A stretch of DNA of 64,000 bases from Fusarium oxysporum f. sp. lycopersici 4287 (GCF_000149955.1 NC_030991.1:1765113-1829112); one strand, 5' to 3'; shown: positions 44,803 through 56,111, numbered from the stretch's first letter. Translations and numbers: made by a program. The notes: generated from the sequence alone by a model not told the origin.

Positions 44803-45326
44803 GGGGCTAACTTTTGTTAGATTGGCGGCTGGGAATTGTTAGATACGCGAGTAGGGTTAATATCCAATTAAAATAGGGTTAATTTTCACACTTGAGGATC
44901 AATCTCGTCCCCAGGAGCTTCTGTCTCTGTTCTGTCCTTTTAGGTGTTGTTAGATACGCATGAATACGATGGGGTGAGTGTATCCAAGTGTGGACCAGAA
45001 TGTTGTGATGTTATTGATCGTCGACTTGATTCTTTGATCAGTCTGTCAAAGAGGGGTTTCACCCCTCTTTTGGATACAAGAATAATATTGCAATAAGGGA
45101 AGTGGAGCCCATTCCTGTTGGATTAGTGATAGCGCCTCGATAAAAGAAACATGTATTTTGTGGGTCCCCGGATATATCAATACCGGGTAGCGGGGAAAAC
45201 ACCAAAAAAGGACAGAACAGAGACAGAAGCTCCTGGGGACTAGATTGATCCTCAAGTGTGAAAATTAATCCTATTTTAATTGGATATTAACCCTACTCGC
45301 GTATCTAACATTAACTACCCCCACTT
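44803..45326. mobile_element. Inverted-repeat element (about 0.5 kb) with an inner shared segment
   Basis: Long inverted arms, 44837-44944 and 45207-45310, start TGTTAGATACGCGAGTAGGG and match at more than 95 percent over about 105 bp. Similarity resumes outside (44803-44815 with 45314-45326) with a 24-bp extra piece on the left, so the true ends are unclear. The interior (44974-45056) is shared with 21947-22030. No coding capacity; a clear target duplication was not found. Confidence 0.75.
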
Positions 45327-45475
45327 CTAATCCACCCAAATCCACCCAATCCATCCACGACATCGCCGATGGATTCGGTGGATTAGTCAATCCACTGGGG
45401 TTTTGCTAGTGGAGTGGACAGTGGAATCCACGAGTGGATCCACTACGTGGATTGGGTGGAGTGGCTTTCAACCCT
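45311..45475. repeat. Cluster of GTGGAT/ATCCAC motifs
   Basis: About a dozen copies of GTGGAT or ATCCAC in both orientations within 160 bp, several as AATCCACCCAA or its complement. It abuts the inverted-repeat element and may be the remnant of another small transposon with internal motif arrays. Confidence 0.6.
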
Positions 45476-46713
45476 GAAGAGCTCCAGTCATTAAGAGCCA
45501 AATCATCAGCTGAGAAGATATCCCATCGACAAGCTCGAGGCCCAGTACGCAGTTTTTGTAGATAGTAGGAAAGCAATGGTAAGGGAGTTTGATATCTTGC
45601 CACTGCAGGAACACATGGTAAGAAAAGGCCAATAGCCCATGTCGTATAGCTTCATTGATCGAGCCGGCAGTGAAGTCCATGCGCAGCAGGCGATACATTA
45701 CCGCAGTCATCGTTTCATGGATAGTCTGCGGGCGTATTAACTGCTGAGTCTGCGTCCCAATATTCACTAGCACACAAAATCTTCTCATAACTCGCCAAAG
45801 TGTCGCCAAACTGCTGTCCAAGCTTTCAGAAATCTCAATGTACCCTTGGGAACACATCTTGTCGTCCCAAGCTCGCAGTAGATTATGGGGATAATCCGGA
45901 ACCGGCTGTGAATGCTGACTGAAGAACACATAGCTCGACCCATTGTGCGTCGCGATGCTAAGATCGCACCTATGAAGGATCAGTATTTAGCCGATGGCTA
46001 TAAGTTGTTGGTATAGTTTACCTCAACATCCCTACTTCAAGGGCTTTGCCCCTGAACACATATATACCTCCTCTCAGGTCCACCATTTTATGAAGGCCTT
46101 GCATATGCTGCTTTGATGTCTGATAATCCCCATCGAAATGTGCAGCTTCAGCAAGCTTCAAGACCACACTGATTGTAGAGTCGGAAACTTTTAGTTCTTC
46201 ATCTTCCCCTAGAAGCCTTTACTTCAGAAGTGCCAGGCCTTTCTGGAAATGAAGCAACGCCGCTAAATTGATGATACTCTCCAGATGGCGAAGAACCCTG
46301 TCGATGAAGCTTTCCACTGCGAACGCCGTTATGTGAAGACCAACAGCGTCTCGTGCAATGGGGTAATGTCCCTCATTGTTCTCTTCCTGAAGGCCAATCG
46401 CCACCTTTAGAGGGAAGATAACCTTTCTTGCGAATGGTGTAACTTAGTTCATGTCAGTAAGGCGGAGGATTCTTGGAAACCTGAGTTACGAACCTTTAGC
46501 TATGTTTAAAAGCATCAGCAGCTCTATATCAGCAGCAAACTCGGCAAAAGACAAATCCGAGCCGACACGGCTAGGTATTAGTGAAGTATACAAGCTGCCC
46601 ACTTCTTCCAGCTTAATTCGTGCTGTCTGAGTGTAAACAGCCATTGTCCTTTCCCTCCTGCCGATCGTTGGCTGACCCTTGTCTGGGCGAACTTTTTTCT
46701 TCTTCCCTCGCAT
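45471..46713 (-). pseudogene. Fungal-specific transcription factor domain protein, truncated and with a stop
   Basis: Three exons are readable: about 46713-46490 (EEVGSLYTSLIPSRVGSDLS, FAADIELLMLLNIAK), 46441-46022, and 45969-45471. In exon 2, TPFARKVIFPLKVAIGLQEE and NLAALLHFQKGLALLK are followed by TAA (46219-46221), then in the same frame RLLGEDEELKVSDSTISVVL, HMQGLHKMVDLRGG and MLR. Exon 3 reads CDLSIATHNGSSYVFFSQHS and so on. This is the C-terminal regulatory domain of fungal zinc-cluster regulators. The N-terminal Zn2Cys6 cluster is missing upstream. The one stop fits CAA-to-TAA. A DNA-binding regulator is no longer encoded. Confidence 0.65.
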
Positions 46714-47284
46714 GACATGGCTTCTGATGAGCTTCCTCGTGACTGCATCGACGGATGGATTCAGATCCTGTCATATTGAAAGTCTTGGCACGTCCCTTTT
46801 GTTTGCCTAACGTGGTAATGTTGAACAGAAGGCATACGCTGGGGTCTCACGTGCAAACAGGGATCTTTTAAGATTTCGCACGTAAATAGTAGAGAGTTCA
46901 GGGGTAGATTTAAAACAGCACAACCTGAATACACCAATCTGAATCAGTGGACCGAATATACGTAATGCCTGACAGGTAAAGGTTTAAGGCGGAGCATATA
47001 TACCCTGGCACAACGACAACGGATGACAAATCCCAGACAAATCCCATAATGTGGGGTTAATCAGGGTGCCAAGACAACTTTTTGTTTGCCGTTTCGAGTA
47101 TAGCGGCCGGTATTTGCGTCACTATCACGGATTCGGCGCAGATTTCGGATGTTGGGCCCCCTGTCAGCGTTCGCCATAAACTTTCTATAAAAGTGCTCAG
47201 GAATTCGTTTCATATCATGGTATCTGAGACTTGACAGTCCTGACCTATTTATCTTGCAGAGACTTAATAACTTAATCCTTTTCA
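46714..47284. other. Intergenic with dispersed repeat copy 2
   Basis: Contains repeat copy 2 (46838-47006) and the promoter of the downstream dehydrogenase. No gene recognised. Confidence 0.5.
46838..47006 (+). repeat. Dispersed repeat, copy 2
   Basis: Matches 32825-33040 block by block (CTGGGGTxTCACGTGCA, GATTTAAAA, CACAACxTGAATACACxAATCT, CCGAATAxAxGTAAT, GGCGGxxCATATA), and 49153-49210 over its middle part. Confidence 0.7.
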
Positions 47285-48247
47285 ATGAATTCTCTACGGA
47301 AGTCTGTCCTAATCACCGGCTGCTCTGCTGGTGGTATTGGCGGAGCATTGGCCGATGCGTTTCACGCCAAAGGTTACCACGTCTTCGCAACTGCACGTAA
47401 CCCATCAAAATTGCCGCCGAGTCTCTCCAGTGCGGCAAATGTCACGGTTCTGAAGCTAGACGTGTTATCCACGGAGTCGATCGCCGCTGCTGTTGAAAGC
47501 GTCAAGAGCCAAACCGGTGGTGGGCTCGATGTTCTCGTCAACAATAGTGGCGGGGGCTACACTTTACCGGCTTTGGATGTTTCGATTGAGGAGAGCAAGA
47601 AGCTGTTCGAACTAAACTTCTGGGCTCCATTGACTATGCTTCAAGCCTTTGCCCCTCTTCTGATCAAGACCAAAGGATGCATTGTGAACAATTCCTCTGT
47701 TAACGCAATCGCCCCTATGCCGCTCATGAGTGATTGCCAGATTCTCTTTATAGCCATTTTCTAATAGCCTAGGCATTTACAACAGCTCCAAGGCTGCTCT
47801 TTTCTCGGCCAGTGAGACATGGCGTCACGAACTTCAACCTCCCGGAATTCGTACTATTACCCTGCTTATCTCCGCGGTCAAAACCAACTTTTTTTTCTGA
47901 ACATCATGCGGCCGATGTACCTGATTATTCCCAGTACTTTGAGATTAGGGACTTCATTCATGGCCTTGTTGATGGCCGCATGCAAGAGAATGGAATAAGT
48001 GCGAAGCAGTATGCGACTAAAGTAGTCGGTGAGGTCGAAAAAGGCACAGGCGGAGTGGTCTGGGCCGGCAAAGACGCTTCAATCCTCCGTCTACTGTCGT
48101 GGCTGTTATCACAGTCCGTTTTTGTAAGACTTGAGCTATCTCTGATATTGAATCGATATCTAATTGCAAATGTAGGATATGGTAGTGCAGAGCGTCATTC
48201 CGATTGCTCGTGAGATGGCTAAAGCTACACGACGGAAACTAGCCTAA
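47285..48247 (+). pseudogene. Short-chain dehydrogenase/reductase (AYR1-like), frameshifted in a T8 run
   Basis: Exons 47285-47729, 47773-48123 and 48176-48247; introns 43 and 52 nt. Exon 1 encodes the SDR core: ITGCSAGGIGGALADAF (TGxxxGIG type), VFATARNPSK, DVLVNNSGG and the catalytic Ser in IVNNSSVNA. Splicing restores SIYNSSKAALFSASETWRHE, with Tyr and Lys of the YxxxK motif. In exon 2 the run of eight T at 47889-47896 shifts the frame (VKTNFF then SEHHAADV); seven T would keep it open. The rest, including EVEKGTGGVVWAGKDAS, is intact. The family includes NADPH-dependent 1-acyldihydroxyacetone-phosphate reductases of the ER and lipid droplets. A sequencing error in the homopolymer would make this a normal gene of about 288 aa. 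Confidence 0.75.
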
Positions 48248-48903
48248 GAGACCTCAACTTCCCAGAAAGGAGCTGCGCTGTCAACTGCTGGGAAGATTGT
48301 GGGAACACGACGGCTTGGAATGCGCCAGGAAGCCTTGCTGTGGAGGAATATCGGAGCACGACTAGACGGACAGGGGTCGGGTCAGGAAACGTGCAGGAGT
48401 AACTTGCTTTATAAGCGGGCCGTAGATACAAGCGAGTCGCGGATTTTCCTACCACTTTCCGATAGCGCCAAATTGCAGCAGCACCACGCCTTGAATCCTT
48501 TCAACCCCAAGCTTCCTGTCTGATTAGGCGCGTCATGCGCGAGGAACTAGCGTTTAGAAGGGGGGGACTGCAATTCTTGAGAAGTTAGAATTTTGACCGT
48601 GGCACTTCAACTTTTCGATCACTACTGTACCACGACCATGAGTTCTAACATAGAATCAGGCTCGTCTGATGTAATCTAACAGTTCATTCTGCTTCCTCAA
48701 TATAAAATCCTTATATGTCAAGTGTGTCAGTTCGGGTGCGTTGTGGTGAAGTTGCTACGAACTTGCGAAACACGGCATCATGACATAAACGCGGAGAGCC
48801 GACGCAAACTAGCAAAAACAATTCAAATACTCCCCCATATATTACAAAACCAGTCTTAGCTCGATCAAATACAATATCCACCGCCGACAATCCAACCCAT
48901 TAT
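48248..48903. other. Intergenic, no gene recognised
   Basis: Short unsupported frames only. Confidence 0.5.
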
Positions 48904-49150
48904 TTGTCTTGGTGCACCAAAGCGGGATGGACTCAAGTGTCGAATATGCGGCACGTTTCTGCCTCAGGTTCCAAAGATTCAAGCTCATTGTGCCAAAAGC
49001 ACCAGTGGATTAATCCAAGATGCAAAGGAAGGTCATCGACGGAATCCCCAACGCCTCCCGCTGAACTACCATGGATTGCTGGAATCAGCTGTCAACGATT
49101 TTTCTCTTCCAGGTCAGGCAACAAATGGTTCCAAGTCGACCAAAATAGTA
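48904..49150 (+). pseudogene. OrsD/DUF3505-type zinc-finger domain scrap
   Basis: Two frames together spell a known pattern: GLKCRICGTFLPQVPKIQAH with HC following (a C-x2-C-x10-H zinc finger), then after a one-base shift QWINPRCKGRSS and ELPWIAGISCQRFFSSRSGN, KWFQV. This matches the second half of the OrsD/DUF3505 domain found at the N-terminus of fungal telomere-linked helicase-like proteins. Nothing of the rest of such a gene follows; it runs directly into a piece of the dispersed repeat. Related to the larger gene at 60999. Confidence 0.6.
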
Positions 49151-49152
49151 AT

Positions 49153-49210
49153 AGACAGAAAATATATCAATCTGGATCAATGGACCGAATACACGTAATG
49201 TCTGACAGGT
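49153..49210 (+). repeat. Dispersed repeat, copy 3 (partial)
   Basis: Middle part of the repeat at 32825 and 46838: ATCAATCTGGATCAATGGAC, CCGAATACACGTAATGTCTG. Confidence 0.6.
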
Positions 49211-49735
49211 GCGACCGTTACACAGTGGTTCCCGCCTCGTCCGGACGACGACAACAGAGAGACAGGCCAGGCAAAACGTTTGAAATTCCAAAGCTGTGGC
49301 TATCTGGTGATACAGTTCACTTCGCTGACACAATTCGCATTGGTAATGGGTGGTCGAATGTGCGTGGCCAGTCATGTTGCTTCGCGCGCGCTGTGCACTG
49401 TCATTCTCTACCTTGTCACGCATTTCCAGATCCTCCCGGCCCCGGAATTATCTGATCCTACGGCTTGGAACCCTTTGGAGGGCTTGCTAAGCAAGGGAAA
49501 CCATCAAGCGAGACCAAAAGCAAAGAAAGTCAGATTGGTGCCCAGGGACTTGGCTACAACAAAGAGAATGCTTTCGCTGTCTCATTGAGCAAGGGCAAAG
49601 TGATATGGCATAGTGATATCAATTCAGGGGTCAGGTCTATACAAGAAGAGCACAATAACAGATCTATGATACGGATATTTGTGCCTACGAACAGTGTAAT
49701 GAACCGGTTGGTCTTCATCCCTCTGAGGGTACGTC
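49211..49735. other. Intergenic, no gene recognised
   Basis: Open frames here have no recognisable motif. Lies downstream (3') of the secreted-protein gene. Confidence 0.5.
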
Positions 49736-51409
49736 TCATTCGAACTCAATGATAATCTCAGGGGCGCCCTCAAATCCAGGAGGCATCGTATGAACCAAAC
49801 TCCAATAATTGTAGTCGTAAATTGGACTTCCTAAACCACCATATCGGCCAGCGAATGTGACCTTCGGCACGGGATTTGCATTTCCAGAGACAGATATCGA
49901 GATGCCTTGAATGTCAGCCCACGACTGGACATCCCTCTTCGCAAGTGAGGGAGAGGCCACAAAAGTGAATACAGAACTGCTGGTCCCCTCAGGATAAGTC
50001 ACTTTCAGCTTCTTTGGCGAGACTTGCATCAGGACGTGGGCCTCAGTAGGACGGAGCTGGGTGTTGCGTCAGTAAAGACAGGAGTGAATTCTGAAGCCGT
50101 ATTAACTTACGCTGAGCCATCCGATGCTATCATCTCCATAAGCCCAATGTGCAACAGCGGGATGGAACTGGGCCTTGTTATTCGACGGTCCGTTTGCGCT
50201 CTGCGTCCGATACGACTGAGCTCCGATCATCAGCGACTCGCTGAGCCACGTCGTGATATTACGGGTATCAAGGTCGTAGGGCGGATAGTAGGCCTTCCCT
50301 TTGTATGTCCTCTCTCCATCAAATATCTTCAGTGACTCCTTAAGATCCTCCGAAAGCAATGAGTTGTGGAATTCCGAGTGGACGGCAATGAGTGGCGCCC
50401 AAGCCCAGTCACGGGCATGGCTCATGACTTCCGGGTACTGCCATACACCCGCCTCTTTTCTACCGATAATGGGTGCGAGAAAGTGGGATAGGATGCCGAG
50501 AGACTTGGTCATGTCGAACGTGTATGAACGGTCCCATGGACCAGCGAGGTTCCGCATCCCCGGATTCCACAGTTGCGATGTGTAATTCCAGACACCGCGC
50601 AGGAGATCTGGACCTCTTTGGGAGAGAATACTATCCCCATGGCCATACTTACACCATAGTGTAAGACCAAAGAGTGAAATGCCGGTGTAAGTCGCTGAGT
50701 TGAATTCAGAAAGCGTATCATGCAAGTCAAAGAGGTCAATAATCTTCTTCGCATAATCCTCTCCAGCCTGTGTCATATTGTCATCGCCTATTTGGCGACC
50801 GGTCCAGCTTGTCTCGATTGCACGCATGATTGCAGTGTTACTGTAAGATGGATAGAGGTTATCTCCGTTCACACCACCCTCGCGGTATGAGCCGCCAATG
50901 CTGCAGTTACGTAGACTTTCCAGTATAAGCCCCTTCAAATCGTCAGACAACAGGTCACCGAACTCTTCGTATATCGTGATGAAGCTGAGACCGACGAAGC
51001 CTCGCCAGTTCGGGTCCCACGATCCGTACATGCGGGCAGGGTACCATGGTGTTCCAACAGTTGGCTCCTCCGGCTCTCGCGTATAGTCGCCATACCACAA
51101 GTCTTTGGGGTTGTCATGCTGGTCCTTGATGACGTATCTTATGACATCCTCAGCCCTTGAGGCGTCACCGTCGCCGTTCCGTGCAAGAAGTCCGACCGCA
51201 TACCATGTAGAGGCTAGTGTCTCGTGGTTCATTGCCGCCTTAGATTCGAGGTCATATAGCTGTGAGATCTTCGGGTCGTAGAACTTGTCCATCCACTCCA
51301 TAGAGTCTTCAACCATTGCTTTCGCCTCTCCTAGTAGCGCCCATGATTGCGCAACATGCTGGGTAAGAACGCCAAGGAGGCAAGCATGCACCCCACTAGA
51401 GACCTTCAT
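49736..51409 (-). CDS. Probable secreted helical-barrel protein of unknown function, 539 aa
   Basis: Two exons, 51409-50111 and 50056-49736, with a 54-nt intron (GTAAGT donor, CCCAG acceptor); the join reads IGWLS then LRPTEAHVLMQVSPKKL. A weak signal peptide (MKVSSGVHACLLGVLTQHVA) starts the protein. The body, residues about 25-430, is rich in aromatic residues and repeating helices with motifs NHETLASTWYAVGLLARNGD, YPARMYGSWDPNWRGFVGLS, SYREGGVNGDNLYPSYSNTA and FNSATYTGISLFGL, reminiscent of (alpha/alpha)6-barrel glycosidases or lyases. The last 100 residues form a beta-rich module (VTYPEGTSSSVFTFVASPSL). I do not recognise the family with certainty, so no substrate is proposed. Clean frame and intron suggest a functional gene. 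Confidence 0.78.
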
Positions 51410-53472
51410 ATTGGCTTCAAAGATTGGAAAGGATCAAGATGTCTCTTTTGTCCGGTCTGATCAAGAAGGTGACGAATCTCAGTGAGGATGATCAGCTACC
51501 GTGATAGAGCAAAGGTTATCTGAACAGCCGCAAAGGACTGAGGCAGACATTGCATATTTGTATTGAGTCCTCTTGCTGGTTGGATTCAGCGCGCATCTTG
51601 TGGTTCTGTGTCTTCGTCTCCTAATCCAAATCCTACCTCAAAAGCAAAGCCAGCTGCTATTCGTTGGAAAGCGGTATGAGTGACACCTTGGTGACCAAAT
51701 CGTGCATGTGGAAAGTCCAATGCATCCTGGCTCATACTTGGTTAGCAACAGGTAAGTGGCTCAAGAGGCTTACATGCTAAATTCATCCATTACTGCGCAG
51801 CCGATACCGCATTATGCCTACTATGCGAGCCCGATACCTTCAACTAGGTCTATAATGTCGCGATTTGGTTATTCCTGGCTTATCGAGGGCATATCCAAGA
51901 TCCTTAGTGGCATAGTCTAAACGTCTTTGCTTTACTGTACTATTTCTGTGATTTTTCACTCTGAAATACCTATGAGTGGCGGGCGCGCTTAGACTGAGGC
52001 ACGGGCCGCAACGGTCATTCCGCAAAAAAAATAACCTTCTCACAGGCGAATCAACCTTATTGGTTGAGTATTTCTGAGCCATTAGGGATGCGGCTGAGGG
52101 GCCCGGGGCTACATTTTAGGAAGCCAGCGCTTACGAAATTCGTGCCAGTCCCAGCGAACATGGCTATCCAGCTGCCATAATGTTTGTGCGCAAAAGTGGG
52201 GATGGCTTAATGATTGAGCTCTGTGACGACAGTCAAATAGAGTCGGTGAGCGACGCATCTTTAACCATGACTACCCGGATTTGCTATAATTGATATGTCA
52301 TATTTCTCGAGACATTGGAGAAGCAGTATTTATCAAATACTGTAGACCTGGGATGGTTGTGAAGGATTTGACGTTTGGTCTTCGTTTTTAGCCTCCAGAC
52401 TCCAGGCCCTCGAAACAAGACCGAATGGTCGCTGGGAAAAAATTGGGTGGGGACGGGACCAAAGAGAATGTACGGGCGTTAGGTTTCACCAGTCTCCCCT
52501 CCCCTCCGTCCTAAACTCTAGTCCAGATTAGGGCTTCTACCACCATCACAATACGGTGTTAGGTCTCATTCAGTAGCACGGCAGTTTTGGCAGTCACCCA
52601 TCGCTGTGTTTAGCCATGACGCCATCTTAGCTCGTATGAGGGATCTTGATAGTGAGATGCTGTTGGGCTTACCCGGGCGGCAGCATCGGCGCCAGAGTAC
52701 GTACGGAAAGGGGTTGTAGATGCTCCATGGCCTCATTGACTGTAAGACCAACGGCCGTGGATGAGGTTATCTATGGATATTACTTACCATTTGATCATGG
52801 CAGATCAGAGTTACGTCGAACAGTAGGGTAGCTGTCTATCAAACCTCTGCCTTCAACCCGACGCTGCACGATATCGCTTGAAACGTTGGGGTCTGAGGTT
52901 CAGGCATCAGTAAATTGGGGCTAGCGGAGGGCAGGGGGCTTCAGCACCAGCAGCAACCTTGTATCCTACACCTAGGATGCGACCTGTGGTATTCTGAAGC
53001 ACGACATCCAATATGAATGATATTGAAACCTACCAATTACCAAGAGAAGCAACGAAGAGACAGAAGGATTCGCTCCACTGCGCCACCCCCTAGCAAAACA
53101 AGCTGCATTGTGGCTCTTAAACCTCGCAAGCCCTGGATTCAGGAATAAGGGTCAAAGCGGGTAACGGTGGGAAAGAGCCGAGGTCAGGAATGGCATGGTG
53201 ACAATGGAGCGGGGACGGACCAGGGTTAGCTGTGAGTGGTGGGGAAGCGGTGATCAGTACAAGAGTAGCCTATACTCCGCGTCATAGACCCAAATAGATG
53301 TCTGCAGATGATCAATAACCTCCACGGCTTTCTGGGCTGCTGCGACCACCATTCATGTTTGATGCCGTATCTGGTTAACTCCGTGTGCCTCGTCTGCATC
53401 CTAAGCATTTGCAAAAGCTTATTCTGGATGCCCGGGCCTGATCCCGCTTCACCTACTCAAGCATTATTATCA
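51410..53472. other. Long intergenic region, no gene recognised
   Basis: About 2 kb with only short unsupported frames. The first few hundred bases should include the promoter of the secreted-protein gene. Confidence 0.5.
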
Positions 53473-53612
53473 GAAACGCACTGCGTTTCCTGTTTTTGAC
53501 CAATCATCGTCCAAAATCTCCGACCCATATTTCTTTCGATGGAAACGCAGTGCGTTTCCTATGCCGCACTAATGGAAATTAAAAACCTAAAACACGAAAC
53601 GCGACGCGTTTC
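53473..53612 (+). promoter_or_regulatory. Cluster of three GAAACGC palindromes (cassette 1)
   Basis: Three perfect interrupted palindromes: 53473-53489 (GAAACGCA-C-TGCGTTTC), 53541-53559 (GGAAACGCA-G-TGCGTTTCC) and 53596-53612 (GAAACGCG-A-CGCGTTTC). The first two start 68 bp apart. Flanking words TCAAGCAT before the first and ACCAATCA...ATCTCC between the first two are shared with cassette 2 at 60688-60816. Each palindrome looks like a binding site for a dimeric protein. No large gene follows here. Confidence 0.75.
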
Positions 53613-54433
53613 CGTCGGCTAACCCTTGTCAAGTTCAACAACTTGATCACTCCAGACCCAAACAACAGCATTTTACCATCGTTTGCTGAACCTGACATAT
53701 CTATCGTCTTCGTACAACATCTACTCAATCTCCTCCACTTTATCCTATCTTATATACTTTTCTATGCTTAGTCGTAATGGACCTCTTCCCTACTCTTCTA
53801 TTCCTAATTGTCGTGTACCCCTGTTCACTTCTCAAGTGCCTGTCTATCTCCGGTTTATTCCCATGTAATCCATACTGTGGCGAGTTATTTGTCCCATTTT
53901 GATTGACGGTCTGAGCACGCGTCACATACGCAAATCCAGTAGGCAATTGCAGCTTAAGTTTTCAGCGACACAACCAATATCTCTTGTCTTTTGTAGCTTC
54001 ATCAGATCCTTAGATACTTAATAATATAGGAGCGCATTCGTTTTTTTTAATTGAATATTTTTTCCTTCTACAGCTCATAATTAAACTAGAAGGCTTCATA
54101 TTAAATCAGTCGCAGAGCAGGGTCCAGCGTTACACCTTCCGAATCAAGCTAGTGGCTCAGAGACGTCGCATTATGAGTCGTTGAAATCTAATTATTGGTT
54201 GCATGGCCGCGCCAGGCATGGATGAAAAGAGAAGCAGCTGCATATTTACAACCCCCACAGATAACAAAGCAACCCGCGTCTACACGAACCTCCACAGCCA
54301 TCCCTGGATTGTGCTGTCTGATTCTTGGAAACTATCAACTCCGTTCTTTATTGAGTGCTGAACAGGGCGGGGTAATAAGACATGCAGGACTAAGTGCCAC
54401 TGAAGGGATAGATAACAGAGCTTATTCCTTCCC
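53613..54433. other. Region after palindrome cassette 1, no supported gene
   Basis: By analogy with cassette 2 a gene start would be expected within about 200 bp. Short frames begin at 53683 and 53776 but show no zinc-finger or other motif. A decayed or deleted gene is possible. Confidence 0.4.
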
Positions 54434-56111
54434 CGAGGAAAGAGAAAACAGCCTTAGTCTATAGCCGTTTTCGGTTTTAATATAAACCCTATTAAAATCC
54501 CTAAAATGGCTTGCTTGACCGGCCGCAGCCATAAAAGCCCCTCAGCACAGACTAACCACACAGGGCTTAATAGCAGGCAGCTGACCACACAGCGATGGAA
54601 GCATAGGCCCATCGGGCGTTCAGTGGCACTTGTGACAGACTGACAAGTGCAGGCGAGCGACTCAAAAGCGGCTAGACGAGTCACTTAGTGGTGCGAGAGG
54701 ACAATTGCGGCATGGCAGTGAGGGGAACCGAATAGGCAATCATTAGCTGTCGTATGTTTCCTCAATTGTGAGGTGACACGCTTTACCCCGCAAACCATAT
54801 TAGCATCAAGTTGTTGTTAGGCAGATCGGCCCGCTCTGCGAAGATAGCTAAGACCTGACGAAGGAACCTGTATTATGGATCCGCCCTTAAAGAAAAAAGC
54901 AGCCTGCTGCATTATACGTATTGGCTGTAATAGAGCTTCCTATCTCACCTCATTATGGATACCGACGAGTTGCTTCGTCTCTGGTGGCGGGGGTGCGCCA
55001 TTTTCTCAGCCAACGTAGCCGAAATCTCCTCGGCCCGTTGCTGCCTGATACTTAAACCGGCGGCCACACTAAAAGCAATCATATACTTTGCCAGCCGAAT
55101 TGCACATTACCACCGTCGAGCTGAGGTGGCTAGCTGTAAGGTTGCAGGACTTGTTCCCGACTGTCGAATGTTCGAAGGAGGCCTGAGCGTTGGTCTGACT
55201 AAATGCCCTTTTTTCCGTCCTTGCAGCTTTATGGATCTTGGCATGGGAGATTACCATGTACCGGTAGATCAGAGCCCCACCATAGCCATCCATAATGAAG
55301 AACCATCAGTTCCCTGCCGGACTTGAATGTCACAGAGGGTTAATTGGTCCATAATCAACGCTCGGGCCTCCTTCGAACGGACGGCAGTTGATGAGCTGAC
55401 CCTGCAACTTTGCACCTAGCCACCTCAGCTCGACAAAGGCAAATATGCAATACGGCTGGCAAAGTTCATTACTGCTTTTGCGTTGTCGCAGGTTTGCATC
55501 TTAGGGAGAAACGATTTAAAGACATTTGCCCAATATGAGTTATAAAAATGCCGCATCTTGCCGGTTTTACCTACCTTCTCTGCCACCACCCACAGCAACT
55601 CATCGGTATTTATTTTCTAGGACGAGAGAGGAATCTCGGTTACAGCCAATACCTCTAATGCAGCAGGAGGTTTTCTTCTTCAAGGTCGAATCAGTAATAC
55701 AGATCACCTGGTCAGGACTCGGCGATCTCCGCGGAGCAGGCCGGTGTGCCCAACAACGACTTAATGCTGAGATGGTGGGCGGATAGACCTGTCACCTCAC
55801 AACCGAGGAACGCACTACAGCTAATGATTGCCCATTCGTTCCCATCGTATCGAATTGCTCGCCTGCATTTGTTATTTTGTGACAAGTGTCATTGTACACC
55901 CGATGGTCCTGTGCATCAGCTACGTGGTCAGCTGCCCGCCACTAAGTCCCTGTGTGCATACAGACGAGCATGTGTCCAAGTCTGCTTTTCTTACCCCACC
56001 AAAAGGGCTGTTGTGGCTGCAGCCGGCCAAGCAAGCCGTTTTCAAGCCTTCGACAGGGTTTACATCAAAACCGAAAACGGCAATACACCAAGGCTGTTTT
56101 CTCTTTTCCCC
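54434..56111. mobile_element. 1.7-kb long inverted repeat (foldback-like element)
   Basis: Left arm 54434-55193 (760 bp) and right arm 55355-56111 (757 bp) are reverse complements along their whole length, at perhaps 70-80 percent by eye, with a 161-bp spacer. Matching landmarks include GGCTGTTTTCTCTTT at the outer ends, GCTAATGATTGCC, CTAGCCACCTCAGCTCGAC and AACGCTCxGGCCTCCTTCGA at the inner ends. Most differences look like transitions. Open frames inside are arm-derived and lack motifs. It could be a foldback transposon or a MULE-type element with very long ends. Confidence 0.75.

Noticed and set aside
44855..44880. TAGGGTTAA words as telomeric repeats
   Set aside because: Only isolated copies, inside the inverted-repeat element; no tandem TTAGGG array occurs in the window.
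48904..49455. 183-codon open frame as a normal gene
   Set aside because: Its first part is out of frame with the OrsD zinc finger and its last part runs through the dispersed repeat; it is better explained as a pseudogene fragment.
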